A DNA stretch of 64,000 nt from Pinus tabuliformis. Its lineage: Eukaryota > Streptophyta > Pinopsida > Pinales > Pinaceae. A program made the position numbers and the translations under genes. How positions within the stretch are numbered: the first letter of the stretch is position 1; every line of letters begins with the position of its first letter. Of the stretch, positions 46,136-57,159 are shown in pieces. The stretch covers positions 889,624,184-889,688,183 of the forward strand of contig CM062817.1 of the NCBI GenBank assembly GCA_031772625.1, written 5' to 3'. The notes under the pieces are model-generated. The model saw only the letters and a list, made by a program, of their open reading frames with translations, had not been told where the DNA came from and searched no databases.

Positions 46136-47261
46136 CCTTTGTTCCTTTCTGTAAAAATAAATAAATAATAATAATAATAATAATAATAATTTGTATAAGC
46201 CTGAAAACCAATCACTGATTGGCAGTCTTATACAGAAAATATAGAGTGAAAATCAGGAACACCTGACACCCTATATTTTCCAAAAAAAAAATCTCTTTCT
46301 TTCCCATTTTCACTTCACTTCACTTCATTTTCACTCCACTCCATTTCATTTTCATTTCACTCCACTCCATTTCATCCCACTCCATTTCATTTCATTTCAT
46401 CAATAAAAGTCTCTTTCATGACCATTTTCATTCAGTTAGTTATTATTTATCCATCTTCATTTAGCCAAGTGGTTGCTGTGTCAGTTTCCGCAGCCAAAAG
46501 CAGTTTCCGCAGCCACCACTCTGTTTTTCAAATTGACAGTCAAGATGTTAGTTCAATAATTATGAAAGCAAATGCAAGTATGACCGAGGAAATATTATGA
46601 AGACATGGAGAATCTAAAGGAATCAATAAGGAGCAGTTGATCAAGGGCTAATGGACAACAAATGGCAAAGATTCCAAGGTATGAGTAAAAATTTCTTTCA
46701 AATAGCAATCAAAGCACATTTTTGCATAGTTATTAAACCATAAGCTCCACTATATGCAATGATTGCCATGATAGCTCCATAACCATTCCACGACATTCCT
46801 CCACGAACCATGCATTTATTTTCCAAACAGTCTCATGATTAATTCTCGGGTTTAACTCGTATTTGACTGCACTTTCACACTCCACCTGTAATCATGGGAC
46901 GTGACCGATTTAATTACGGCTCCTCTCCACTGCATAATTTCTGTAGCCATTTCATAAACGTGTTAACATCTCCTCCGCAGCTGTTTAGTTTAAAAATTCT
47001 GCCGGGTTCACTTCACTCCCCTGCCATTTTATTGAAGCCACGGCTAGATTACCACCTCGTTCACATACGTCTTCACTTCATTTCGTGAACTCACCTCGGC
47101 TGCCTGTCCTCTATTTTCCGCTTGCAGTCCCTGAACACTCCCGCTACCTGTTCTCCAGTTTCCATTTCCAGCCACTGTTTTCTTCTCCACAAACCCTGTA
47201 ACCTAGCCGTCTTACCTCTGTAAACCCCTCACACGCAGACGGATTTCAAACAGAAGAAAGG
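46136..47261 (+). other. Spacer between pol and the third ORF
   Basis: Has an (AAT)n tract at about 46165-46190 and a long pyrimidine-rich TTCAT/CACTC array at about 46305-46400. At about 46480-46530 it carries two GTTTCCGCAGCC words and CTCTGTTTTTCA, both also present in U3 of the LTRs. The 200 bases before ATG 47262 are C-rich. It may hold a promoter for the downstream ORF. Confidence 0.5.
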
Positions 47262-48938
47262 ATGGGTCGGTTATTGGGGGCAGAACCGGAAGGGCCCAAG
47301 TTTTTAGAAGAATACCCTCAAGTAAAAGACTTACTGAAGAAGGCAAAATGGCTACGTTTCATTCAAAAATTTAAGGGCCACAATAAGGAGATTACAAAAG
47401 CTTTTGCAAGGTCTTTTAACGACCAGGTAGTGGAAATTGGGGACCTTAAGTTTACAGTCACAGAGGCATCCATAGCAGCTGCTACAGACCTACCCCATGA
47501 AGGTGAACTCTGGTTCAAGAACAAGAGCTTGGACGTGCAGGCTTGGAGAGTCATATTACGCAACCCAGGTATGGATGTAACTATATTCACAAGAGGAATT
47601 CATGTTCATGCTTTAAAATAAGAGTGGGCCAGCTTATTGTTAATCATTCAAAAGTTCATTACTTGTGAAGGCCATTCTGGGGCAATGTACATGTATCATA
47701 CTCGGTTATTGATGAATTTTTTAGAGAACCAAACCCTCAATTTGCCCTACTTTTTATTGCCGAGCTTGAAAAAGATGTGTACAATAGTCCAAAAGAATAT
47801 AGAAGACATAGAACCTCATTTGTATCATCACGGGCTTGTGAGAATTCTAATTGAGGACCAATTGAAGAAAAATAGGGATACCTGGGAACGATTTTTGGTG
47901 AGAAACTACTTTCAAGAGCCATTCGAGGCACTTGAAAGCAGTATACCAAGAAGGAGTAGGAGAAAGGAGAAAAGTGCAATAATTCAAGACCCTCCTATTA
48001 GCAAAACCAAAGAAGTTGATAAAAAAGAGAGGGAGGAAAGAACCAAGGATAGAAAACAGAGAAAATTGAAAGGAAAAAGAAACATAGACGATGTCTACCA
48101 ATCACCAGAACCTTCTTTAGAAGAAGACCATCAAGTATTGTCTGAAAGACTAGTGCATCTTCAGAAACAAGCAGCTACAGCCAAGAAGAAAGAAAAAGGA
48201 AAACAGAGTATGGAAGAAGAGAGTATTAGCCCACAACCTTTAAAAAGAAACAACAAGCTTAGAGGAAAGTGGAGGAAAACACAAATAAAAGGACCCCACT
48301 TTATCGACTTGGGTGGGGAAACACTGGAGAAACCTCCATCTGGCCATAGCCCACCTCATCTTTAGCCAAATATTGAAACTAGTCCTCCAAATGTTGATAT
48401 GAGTCCTTCTCGTCCAGAGTTAGAAATCAGTCCTCCTCAATAGGACTTTCGGGTCAGCCCAAGGAAAACACCCGAAATAGACCCAAATCAGCAAGAGGTG
48501 TATGATTATCTAGAATCCTTAGAGAAGACAGCTACAGGCCCGAGCACGTCATCCACTTTGCCTCACACAGCACAAGAAGCACAAGTCCAATCATTGAAAC
48601 AAGAAGTGTTTGAATTGGAGGTCTTAAACAGACACATTAAACAAGAAAATGAAGCATTAAAGGATCAAAGCAGATTGGACAAGAACATTCATGACAACAC
48701 TATGTTACATTTGGGACTGTGGTAGAAAAAGAACAGGAAATTAAAGAAAAAGTGCAGGAAGTTGAGTAGAGAATTGATCAGTCTCAAATTCAGATGTTTG
48801 ATGAGGAAGCCTAGGATGGTAGTAGTACCAAGGAAGAGGAGAAGAGGACTGATGCACTGGCAGAATCTTCAGAGCACATGGACTAAAGGGAGGATGATCA
48901 AAATTTTGGTTGCATGAGGACATGCAACACCTTCACAA
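47262..48938 (+). pseudogene. Third ORF of the Athila-like element, unknown protein with coiled coil
   Basis: From ATG 47262 one frame runs to about 48720, broken by TAA 47619, TAG 48363 and TAG near 48441, then shifts frame and continues to about 48900. Residues 1-210 are globular (FIQKFKGHNKEITKAFARSF, VTEASIAAATDLPHEGELWFK, LLLIIQKFITCEGHSG, LPYFLLPSLKKM). A Lys/Arg/Glu-rich hinge follows, then a coiled coil (QSLKQEVFELEVLNRHIKQE). It sits where Athila elements are said to have an envelope-like ORF, but I see no signal peptide or membrane anchor. It is similar in layout to the ORF at 31660-35288. Confidence 0.7.
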
Positions 48939-48946
48939 TGGGGGTA
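48939..48946 (+). promoter_or_regulatory. Polypurine tract of the Athila-like element
   Basis: A short G run (TGGGGGTA) directly before the 3' LTR; weak but in the right place. Confidence 0.5.
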
Positions 48947-50688
48947 TGTTGAGCCCCAAACTTGCATCTTCCCTATACACCTCTCTAGCCTTTTTCCATT
49001 TACCTAGACCTCCTAAGCTGTCAAATCATTGCATATTAGTCTAAAAAGAGCATATAAAGTGGTTTCCTAACTCTTTTTGTGTCTGCTGTTTGAATTAGAT
49101 TTTTGCTCATTTAGCTGGGAATCTTGTCACTTTCCGCAGCCAGTTCAACTTTCCGCAGCCTTTTTGTTAAAGTCTATGTTATAGGTGTCTTTCGGAAAAT
49201 CCAGCCACATGGGCAAGTTGCAAATGATGTGGACATGGACTGAGTCCTATTGGCTCAGTCGAATTCACCAAAGAAGGCCGTGGTCAAAGGTAGTGAAGCG
49301 GTGGTCAACGTAAGAGTCCTACGGTGACAGAACTCTGTTTTTCACCACGTGAAGACTTGTGTGGCCGTTCCTAGATTTCTGGGGACATATCAACACCTGT
49401 GGATTGCTCCATGAACCGAATCCAACAACCACCCTCCATAGATTTAATCACCACGGCAGCCATGACGCTAGATCCCTACACGTAGTTGTTCACGTGTCTT
49501 TTATCAACGCAGATTTTAGGAAAGTAGTTATGTCATCCTCTATTATAAATAAAGCGTTCTTATACGCATAGTAGCTAGCTTTTGTAATGAACGAGCCCAC
49601 TGTGCTGTGACTTTATTTCTGTGTTATGACTGCATTTTAATACATGAGAGGACTTTGTTTATAAGCTCAATTCATGGTTGATTGCTGATTGCCCGAGGTT
49701 GTGCAGAGGGCCCCTATACACACCGAGGTTTTGTTTATTGCTGTATAGTTGCCTGCTTTATTTCTTTACATTCCTTATGCCATAATCATTCACTTGTATA
49801 TATTGCACTGCTTATGGTATTTACGCTGATTGCTGTCCATAGTTTTTATGCTTTATAATGCTGTTAACTGATCAGTGTGTTTGTTTCAGATTACAGTAGG
49901 CAGCCCGGGCATTTGCACATAGTTTTATAATGACTAATGACATGGAATTATTCTTGTGCTTCTGCTGATTTATTTTTCTTAGTTCTAGTTCTAGCACTAT
50001 TTTATCTATTTTAGTTTTGCTCATTTACTTTTCTGCAAGTTAGTTATTGAATTGCTCATGTCATTTTCAGTTACCTCTGAAAGCCATAGCGAGACTAATG
50101 GTGAGGGAATGAAGTATGAGTGTGTAGTTTGATACTAGTTTTATTTTCTGCAATTTAGATATCAGATTGCTCAAGTTGTTTATGATTACCTCCGAAAGCC
50201 AGAGCGAGACGAATGGTGAGGGGTCAGAATATGAGTTGATGTAATTTGATTTTAGCTTTACTTTGCTTGCAAATTTTGGATTTCTTTGAGTTCAGTTTCT
50301 TTCATATTTAGACAACAGCAAGGATACTGGGTTTCATGGTCAATAGCTCACTGTTTGTTTAATTAGAATAGTGGCATATTTTCATTCTCTTTTAGGAATT
50401 AATTTCATCATTGCATGTTTCAAAACCTTTTTGAAAATTTTGAAGTTTGGAAATCATTTTAAGGGACACCATTGCCTTGAACACTTATATCCATACTTGT
50501 CTTTTAGGATTTCCATCCTACATTAGGGAATCAACGAAGATAAACTCAAAAACAAACTAAAAATAAAAAACGACAAAAAAGTAAGAAATCAGTTATCTTG
50601 CATATATAGTGCGCCTCAGTTCAGGAGTTTACGACTCCCAAATTGACAATTAATATAGCAATTTAGGACACTCTAAATTGACCAAATA
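48947..50688 (+). repeat. 3' LTR of the Athila-like element
   Basis: Starts TGTTGAGCCCC; ends ACCAAATA, the terminal CA being mutated to TA. Aligned to 38442-40178, with TATAAATA at 49544-49551. Confidence 0.95.
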
Positions 50689-50693
50689 GTTCA
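50689..50693. repeat. Target site duplication GTTCA (right)
   Basis: Exact repeat of 38437-38441. Confidence 0.95.
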
Positions 50694-50886
50694 TGAATAT
50701 CTTTCATACCCTACACATGAAGTTGGGTATCAAGAACTCTGAGCAACATTTGGTGCTCAAGTATCATGACCATCTGCATAAAGACATTGAAGTAGAAATG
50801 GAGTTATTGGAAATCTCCTCACTTGGTGCAACATAGCAATATGTTTCCATATTGAGCATAAATTTAAACATAAGAAGAGGGAATTT

Positions 50887-50891
50887 GGATC
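50887..50891. repeat. Target site duplication GGATC (left)
   Basis: GGATC before 50892 repeats exactly at 55123-55127. Confidence 0.94.
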
Positions 50892-52501
50892 TGTTAGCAC
50901 TCAGAATGAACCTTAAGGCTGAGGAGAGGCAATCCTGAGGTAACCACAGACCAAGATTTCGATCTGGCATCTAGCCTTGCCAGAACAGAGAGGTCTCTCT
51001 CTTTTCCAACAAAATATGGCTGCAATAAGTGAATCTTAGGCTAGCTATGAAGAACGATTTGGTTGAAATTTGTGGGTTGAAAAAGGCAAGAGAAGGGACC
51101 ATTGGGATATGGAATCAAGACTAGTTTCTGCCGGCAAACTTGGGGCAAAGTAAGTGCAATGTTCAGCCAGATTAAAGATATAATGAGAGAATAAAAGAGA
51201 AAAAGACCGCCGCCCTACAGGCATCAATTAGGGGATGGATATACAGTGGCAACTTTAGGAGAAAGGGAAGCACATGATTACTCAACAGAGCATTTAACAA
51301 AGGATGGATTTTGAAAAGATAACCACTACATTAAACAACGTAATCATTGTGAAAGGAGCATTGTGCTTGGATGGATTCCTAACACTTCCCTTAGAGAATT
51401 TTGTAACGAAATTAGCAAAAAAAACAAAGCATGGAAATGAATTTACAAGAAAAACATGCTGCACATTAAACACCGTGATGGATCCCAAATCTAAAGGGCA
51501 AAAATTGCTCCATTAAAAATAATATTCAGAAAAAGCTTTACACAGTCCAAAGCAGCTTTCCTCTGCTGAAAAATTCGAACCCTTTACACTTTGAAATTCA
51601 TAAAATATATGCAATTAGCTCATCCCTGTACTAAGGGAGTTGAGCTCAACCATCTCCCTCAAGCTAGAATCAGTTACATTAAATTTGGACCGAATTTATG
51701 AAAATAGGTGTCAAAGATGAACTCATATCTCTTGAACCATAACATCTGTTACAAAACTGAAAGATGTTTTTATAGATAAGGTCATGTTTGACAATAACCT
51801 CTCTCAAATTTTGGAAATACGTTTACAGTTTCTCGGAATCTGTGCCACAAAATAATCTCTAAAACAGGAAATCATTAAATATTTAAATCTGTAAAAATAG
51901 ACTGTAATGATCTAGTCAAATATTCCAATTCACGACACTTGTGAATAAACTGAAAGAGAGTTTTTTTATATGGCTTATTGTTGACAAAAACCTCCTTGGG
52001 TTTCTCAAAATTACTTTCCATGTGTTGTAAAATGGCGCCGCACTACAATGACTAAAATAGTAAAATAAATGCAAAATTTGTTTTGTTTTAATGTAGGCTT
52101 CAAATATCACTATATATATCCCACATAGTAACACCTTTGCATAAACGAAAGGAGGTTTGTGTTATTTGGTATGTTATTGACAAAAACCTCTTTCATTTTT
52201 GTAAAATTCATGTCCATTACTTCACAAACGGATTTTGTAGTAAACTTGTCCCTGTGTGCAACAAATGACCTCAAAACATGCATAACCAAGAATAAATCAT
52301 TCATTTCGATCATATCTTCTGATTCGAAGCCGGTTTTGGGAGTGTGATATACCGTTGGAAATATTTTTTTTAGCTGATTTTGATGAACATGCTTAGGATA
52401 TGATTTGCACTGAAGATCATGTGCAAAACATCTCTGAAAGCCAGACATAGTAAGAGCCCATTTTGATCCTTGGTGACAGGTTGCGAAGACTGGAACTAAA
52501 A
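50892..52501 (-). repeat. 3' LTR of the non-autonomous element
   Basis: Starts TGTTAGCACTCA and ends CTAAAA, where the right LTR has CTAACA. Aligns with 53517-55122. Confidence 0.92.
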
Positions 52502-53060
52502 TTGGCCTTATTGGGGCTGGTAGATCCTTGGAGGTGTCAAGAACACCATAGACCAAGTGCCTAGCTGATTGGGACAATACGGTAAAAAACTTACAACCAA
52601 ACCGAACACTGAAAATCACACACTGTAAACTGTAAACTAGATGTTGAAGGATGTCTGTCTAGCAAGCTTATTACACACTTATCCTACACTAATCTACTGC
52701 AAAATCACTGAATCAAGTGATACTAAAGTGCCAAATCAACCAATCAAGTAGTTGTTGTAATGATGTTGTTTGATGGTGTTTCAACCAGAACATAATTGGA
52801 AATTCTACCAGCAATATATACACATAGTACCTCTGGCTCTGTAAAAGGAAATTTGGTTTTTCATTCAACTTAAGAAAATATTCCATATATTCTGCTATAG
52901 GATCATAAAAACCAGATTCTATCTACTGCCCCAACTCATTAACATATGCTCTCGGCTGGAGATTGTCACATTCTTGCTGTAAATCAAAACATCCTTCAAT
53001 CCAACCATCAAGGGGCAGCCTTACCTTTTCTTCTTTGGGAGGAGGGAGAGTTTCCAAGAA

Positions 53061-53300
53061 CTATTTAGGATCTTGGAAATCATATGATTCAATTTGAACA
53101 TCCAATAGTTCAATTTCATTTTCTAATCTTTCATCAACTAAACCAAGAAAACAATTTTTACCTTCAGGTGTGAGTCGGCTGGATTTCAAACAATGAAATA
53201 CTAATGTTGAGAAACTTTGATCAATCTGAAATTTCGCTAACTCATTCCTTAAAGTTAGTAATATTTCCCCAGATAAAGGATTTTCCACATACCCTGTCAT
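53061..53300 (-). pseudogene. Coding remnant inside the non-autonomous element
   Basis: An 80-codon frame (MTGYVENPLSGEILLTLRNE) whose frame continues past a stop at 53061 into RLPLDGWIEGCFDLQQEC and RAYVNELGQ, with another stop before ESGFYDPIAEYME. The composition is protein-like and it lies on the element's sense strand, so it is a decayed element gene. The family is not recognised. Confidence 0.45.
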
Positions 53301-53493
53301 TGGTGATTACCATCAATGCTCTGAAATTTGGATTCTTTGGCAGTGAAGTCGCTCTGAACTTTGAAGCTCGGGATCTTGAACAATGGAGTCACCAAGTGAA
53401 TGATTTTAGCCTTCATATGTGTCTGACTACTATCCACCATCAACAATCAGATCTACAACTTGAACGATATTTCCCGAAGAAGATTTGTCACCT

Positions 53494-53513
53494 CATCCCC
53501 GACAACAACACCA
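53494..53513 (-). promoter_or_regulatory. Primer binding site of the non-autonomous element
   Basis: The minus strand reads TGGTGTTGTTGTCGGGGATG, three bases from the LTR. It matches TGGCGCCGTTGTCGGGGA-type gypsy PBSs if two CG pairs have become TG. Confidence 0.75.
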
Positions 53514-53516
53514 ATA

Positions 53517-55122
53517 TGTTAGCACTCATAATGAACCTCAAGGCTGAGAGGAGGCAATCCCGAGGTAACCACAGACCAAGCTTTCGATCTGGCATCTAGC
53601 CTTGCTAGACTAGAGAGTGCTCTCTCTTTGCCAACAAAATGTGGCTACAATAAGTGAATCTTAGGCTAGCTATGAAGAACGATTTGGTTGAAATTTGTGG
53701 GTTGAAAACAACAAGAGAAGGGACCATTGGGCTATGGAATCGAGACTAGTTTCTGCTGGCAAACTTGGGGCAAAGTAAGTGCAATGTTTAGCCAGATTAA
53801 AGATATAATGAGAGAAGAAAAGAGGAAAAAGACCAGGGCCCTGCAGGCATCAATTAGGGGATGGATCTACAGTGGCAACTTTAGGAGAAATAGAAGCACA
53901 AGATTACTCAACAGAGCATCTAATAGAGGATGGATTCTGAAAAGATAACCACTACATTAAACAACATAATCATTGCGAAAGGAGCATCGTGCGTGGATGG
54001 ATTCCTAACACTTCCCTTAGAGAATGCTGTAAGGAAATTAGCAAAAAATACAAAGCATGGAAATGAATTTACAAGAAAAACATGTTGCACATTAAACACC
54101 GTGATGGATCCCAAATCTAAAGGACAAAAACTGCTCCATTAAAAATAATATTCAGAAAAAGCTTTACACAGTCCAAAGCAGCTTTCCTCTGCTGAAAAAT
54201 TCGAACCCTTTACACTATGAAATTCATAAAATATATACAATTAGCTCATCCCTGTACTAAGGGAGTTGAGCTCAACCATCTCCCTCAAGATAGAATCAGT
54301 TACATTAAATTTGGACCGAATTTTTGAAAATGGGTGTCAAAGATGAACTCGTATCTCTTGAACCATAACACCTGTTACAAAATTGAAAGAGGTTTTTGTA
54401 TATAAGGTCATGTTTGAGAAAATCCTCTCTCAAATTTTGGAAATTTGTTTCCAGTTGCTTAGAATCTATGCCACAAAATAATCTCTAAAACAGAAAATCA
54501 TTAAATATTTAAATCTGTAAAAATAGGTTGTAAAGATCTAGTCAAATATTCCAATTCATGATAGCTGTGAATAAACTGAAAGAGGTTTTTGTTATATGGC
54601 TCACGGTTGACAAAAAAATCCTTGGGTTTCTCAAAATTAATTTCCATTTGTTGTAAAATGGTGCCACACTACAATGACTAAAACAGTAAAACAAATGCAA
54701 AATTTGTTTTGTTTTAGTGTAGGCTTCAAATATCACTGCATATCTCCCACATAGTAACACCTGTGCATAAACTGAAGGAGGTTTTTTTTATTTGTTATGT
54801 GATTGACAAAATTTTTTTCACTTTTTTGAAATTCCTGTCCATCAAAAACTGATTTTGTAGTAAACTTGTCCCTGTGTGCAGCAAATGACCTCAAAACATG
54901 CATAACCAAGAATCAATCATTCATTTCGATCATATCTTCTGATCCGGGAGCCGATTTTGGGAGAGGGATATACCATTGGAAATATTTTTTCGAGCTGATT
55001 CTGATGAACATGCTTAGGATATGACTTACACTGAAGATCATGTGCAAAACATCTCTGAAAACCAGACATAGTAAGAGCCCATTTTGATCCCTGGTGACAG
55101 GCTGCGAACACTGGAACTAACA
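53517..55122 (-). repeat. 5' LTR of the non-autonomous element
   Basis: Starts TGTTAGCACTCA, ends CTAACA. Same sequence as 50892-52501 with scattered differences. A minus-strand TATATATTTTA near 54226-54240 is a possible promoter. Confidence 0.92.
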
Positions 55123-55127
55123 GGATC
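55123..55127. repeat. Target site duplication GGATC (right)
   Basis: Exact repeat of 50887-50891. Confidence 0.94.
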
Positions 55128-56009
55128 TACGAACCCAAAGAAGGGCAAGGGAACCCCAAAACTATAGAACAAAGGAAAAATCCAAGGTGGAAGGACCCAA
55201 GACAACCTGTCAATGCCACAAGAAAAGAATAGTGATGGGAAGATGAAGAAAGACATGAGAAAATGGTGTGATTTCCACAAAGGACCCCTCACAACATAAG
55301 TGAATGTCACACAAAGCAGTCACTGGTGGTCGAGTTGAAAGCTTCAGAGTCAGATGCATGTTCAGACTCTGAGACAGAACCTGAAAATGGGAAACAACTC
55401 ATTAATGCAAAACCAAGTGCCACCATTGCCACTAACAAGGTTAAGAAAAATGAGCCTGGAGATCTAAAGGAGGCTCAGCATCTCTTCCACTCACAAATAT
55501 GGGTGAAGGATGCTCCACTCTAGTTCATTATCGATAGTGGGAGTCAAAAGAACCTCATCTCAGTAGAGGTCGTTACTAAATTGGGATGGCTGACAACACC
55601 ACACCCACAACCATACACCATCAAGTGGTTCCAACATGGGGGAAACCTCTACGTTAGCCAACAACGTTCCCTACCGTACATTAGCGAGCCTTTGACATAT
55701 GAGGTATTGTGTGATGTTGCTCCTCTTGAAGTTTGTGATATTTTATTAGTCCAACCATACTTGTGGAAGTGTCATGCTCTGTATGAGTCCATGCGTCCTA
55801 TTGTTATTATTAATTTGGGTAGAAAACTATACATGATACCGAAGGTAACCCCACCTGCCTCCACTTATTTGATATCTTCCAAGCAATGTAGTAAGATCAT
55901 CTCCTAGAATTGGAAAGTTGTTTTTTTCCTGATTCACTCTCAAAGTAAGGGGAAGATCATGGCCACATCCATGGCCTCCGGGAAGGGCTCTACCACGTAG
56001 TAGAAGCAA
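55123..56009 (+). pseudogene. gag: Gag third fragment and protease (host chromovirus-like element)
   Basis: Continues gag with a WCDFHKGP-like finger near 55266, then ELKASESDACSDSETEPENGK and AKPSATIATNKVK. The protease reads IIDSGSQKNLISVEVV near 55535 with the DSG intact, after a TAG at 55522. It goes on through VLCDVAPLEVCDILLVQPYLW to ISSKQCSKIIS (55907). Neighbouring stops indicate a dead copy. Confidence 0.82.
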
Positions 56010-56958
56010 GTGGATAATGTCTTGGAAGAGTATAAGGACATATTCCCCTCAGCCACAAGGGTACCTTCACACTGTCAGGTCAAGCATTTGATTGATCTGA
56101 TCCCTAGTGCACCTCTACCTAATGGGTTAATATACCGCCGCTCCCTTCTAGAAAATAGAGAAATCAAGCGACAGATCTGGGATTTGCTACAAAAAGGGCA
56201 CATTCGACCAAGTTCATCACGTTGTGGGAGCCCAGTTGTACTCATGCAAAAGAAAGATGGAACCTAGAGACTCTGCATTGATTGTCAGGCACCGAATAAA
56301 AACATAGTCAGGAGAAAATGCTTGATTCCATTGATTGATGACCTTATTGACCTGCTCAAGGGGGCTAGGTACTTCAGCAAGATTGAATTGAAGTCTAGCT
56401 ATCACCAAGTTTCAATAGAACTGACAGATGTATGGAACATCACCTTCAAGTCCAAGTAGGGTTTCTTTGAGTGGTTGGTCATGCCCTTCGGGTTGAAAGA
56501 TGCCATTGCAACGTTTATGAAGCTGATGGATTCCATCACATGATATTTCACCATATTGTTCATGGTTGTATATTTGGAAGATAACATCATCTTCAACAGG
56601 AGTTGGTAAAAGCACTTGCAACATATTCGACAGGTCCTTAAAACCCTGCGACAACACAAGTTATATGCCAACTTAGAGAAATTCTCAATTGGCATGGACC
56701 AGTTCCAATAAATGTGCTACATAATTGATGAGCAAGGTGTGCATGTGGATCAAGCTAAGATCAAGTCATTCGAGATTGGCCGACCCCCGCGACTCTATTA
56801 GAGCTTCTTGGGCCTTGCTAATTTCTGTTGGAGATTTCTGTTGGGGTTCTATCCTATCACTTGGCCCCTGAGTCAAGTTACCAAGTGTGGAGAAAAAGTA
56901 AATATCTTTTGGTCTGAGTTATAATAGAAGGAATTCATTGAACTGAAACATCGAATTC
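56010..56958 (+). pseudogene. pol: Reverse transcriptase and start of RNase H (host chromovirus-like element)
   Basis: Starts VLEEYKDIFPSATRVPSHCQVKH, then LLQKGHIRPSSSRCGSPVVLMQKKDGT. The catalytic box reads VVYLEDN near 56570, so the first Asp of the usual YLDD is Glu. YIIDEQGVHVD and GLANFCWRF follow. Similarity ends about 56958 within the RNase H (FIELKHRI), where the copy is truncated. Confidence 0.8.
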
Positions 56959-57159
56959 CCAATACGATAAGGCCACATGACCAAGAAACTATGATTCACT
57001 ATTATAATATTATTCCTCTAGCCTATAGGAATAAGCTTGAAGAAAAAAATGTTAATGACCCTACAACAACTTGCAGACTTGTCTTGAATTTGTAGACTAG
57101 AACTTCAGGACTGGTATTCCTTTCAATGAATCTAGAAAAGGCCTTGAGATTAATGTAAT
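56959..57159. other. Junction sequence, nothing recognised
   Basis: AT-rich spacer between the truncated pol and the next LTR. No motif is recognised. Confidence 0.5.

Larger units (their letters stand above)
38442..50688 (+). mobile_element. Athila-like Ty3/gypsy element, full length, nested
   Basis: LTRs of 1737 and 1742 bases, Athila-type PBS, gag-protease, pol, a third ORF and an exact GTTCA duplication define a complete 12.2 kb element inserted into the gag of an older element. Gag-pol lies in one frame with a handful of premature stops. All RT, RNase H and integrase catalytic residues checked are intact, so it is the youngest-looking copy here. Confidence 0.96.
50689..50891 (+). pseudogene. 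gag: Gag, second fragment (host chromovirus-like element)
   Basis: Continues the gag interrupted at 38441: NIFHTLHMKLGIKNS, QHLVLKYHDHLHKDIEVE, LEISSLGA. The equivalent region of the sister copy is at about 26460-26650. It is cut at 50891 by the next insertion and continues at 55123. Confidence 0.85.
50892..55122 (-). mobile_element. Non-autonomous LTR element (LARD-like), nested
   Basis: LTRs of 1610 and 1606 bases around a 1015-base interior, inserted into the same gag as the Athila-like element. The exact GGATC duplication and the TGTTAG/CTAACA ends fix its borders. Orientation is set by a PBS beside the right LTR on the minus strand. The interior has no gag, RT or integrase, only a short coding remnant. 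Confidence 0.92.
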
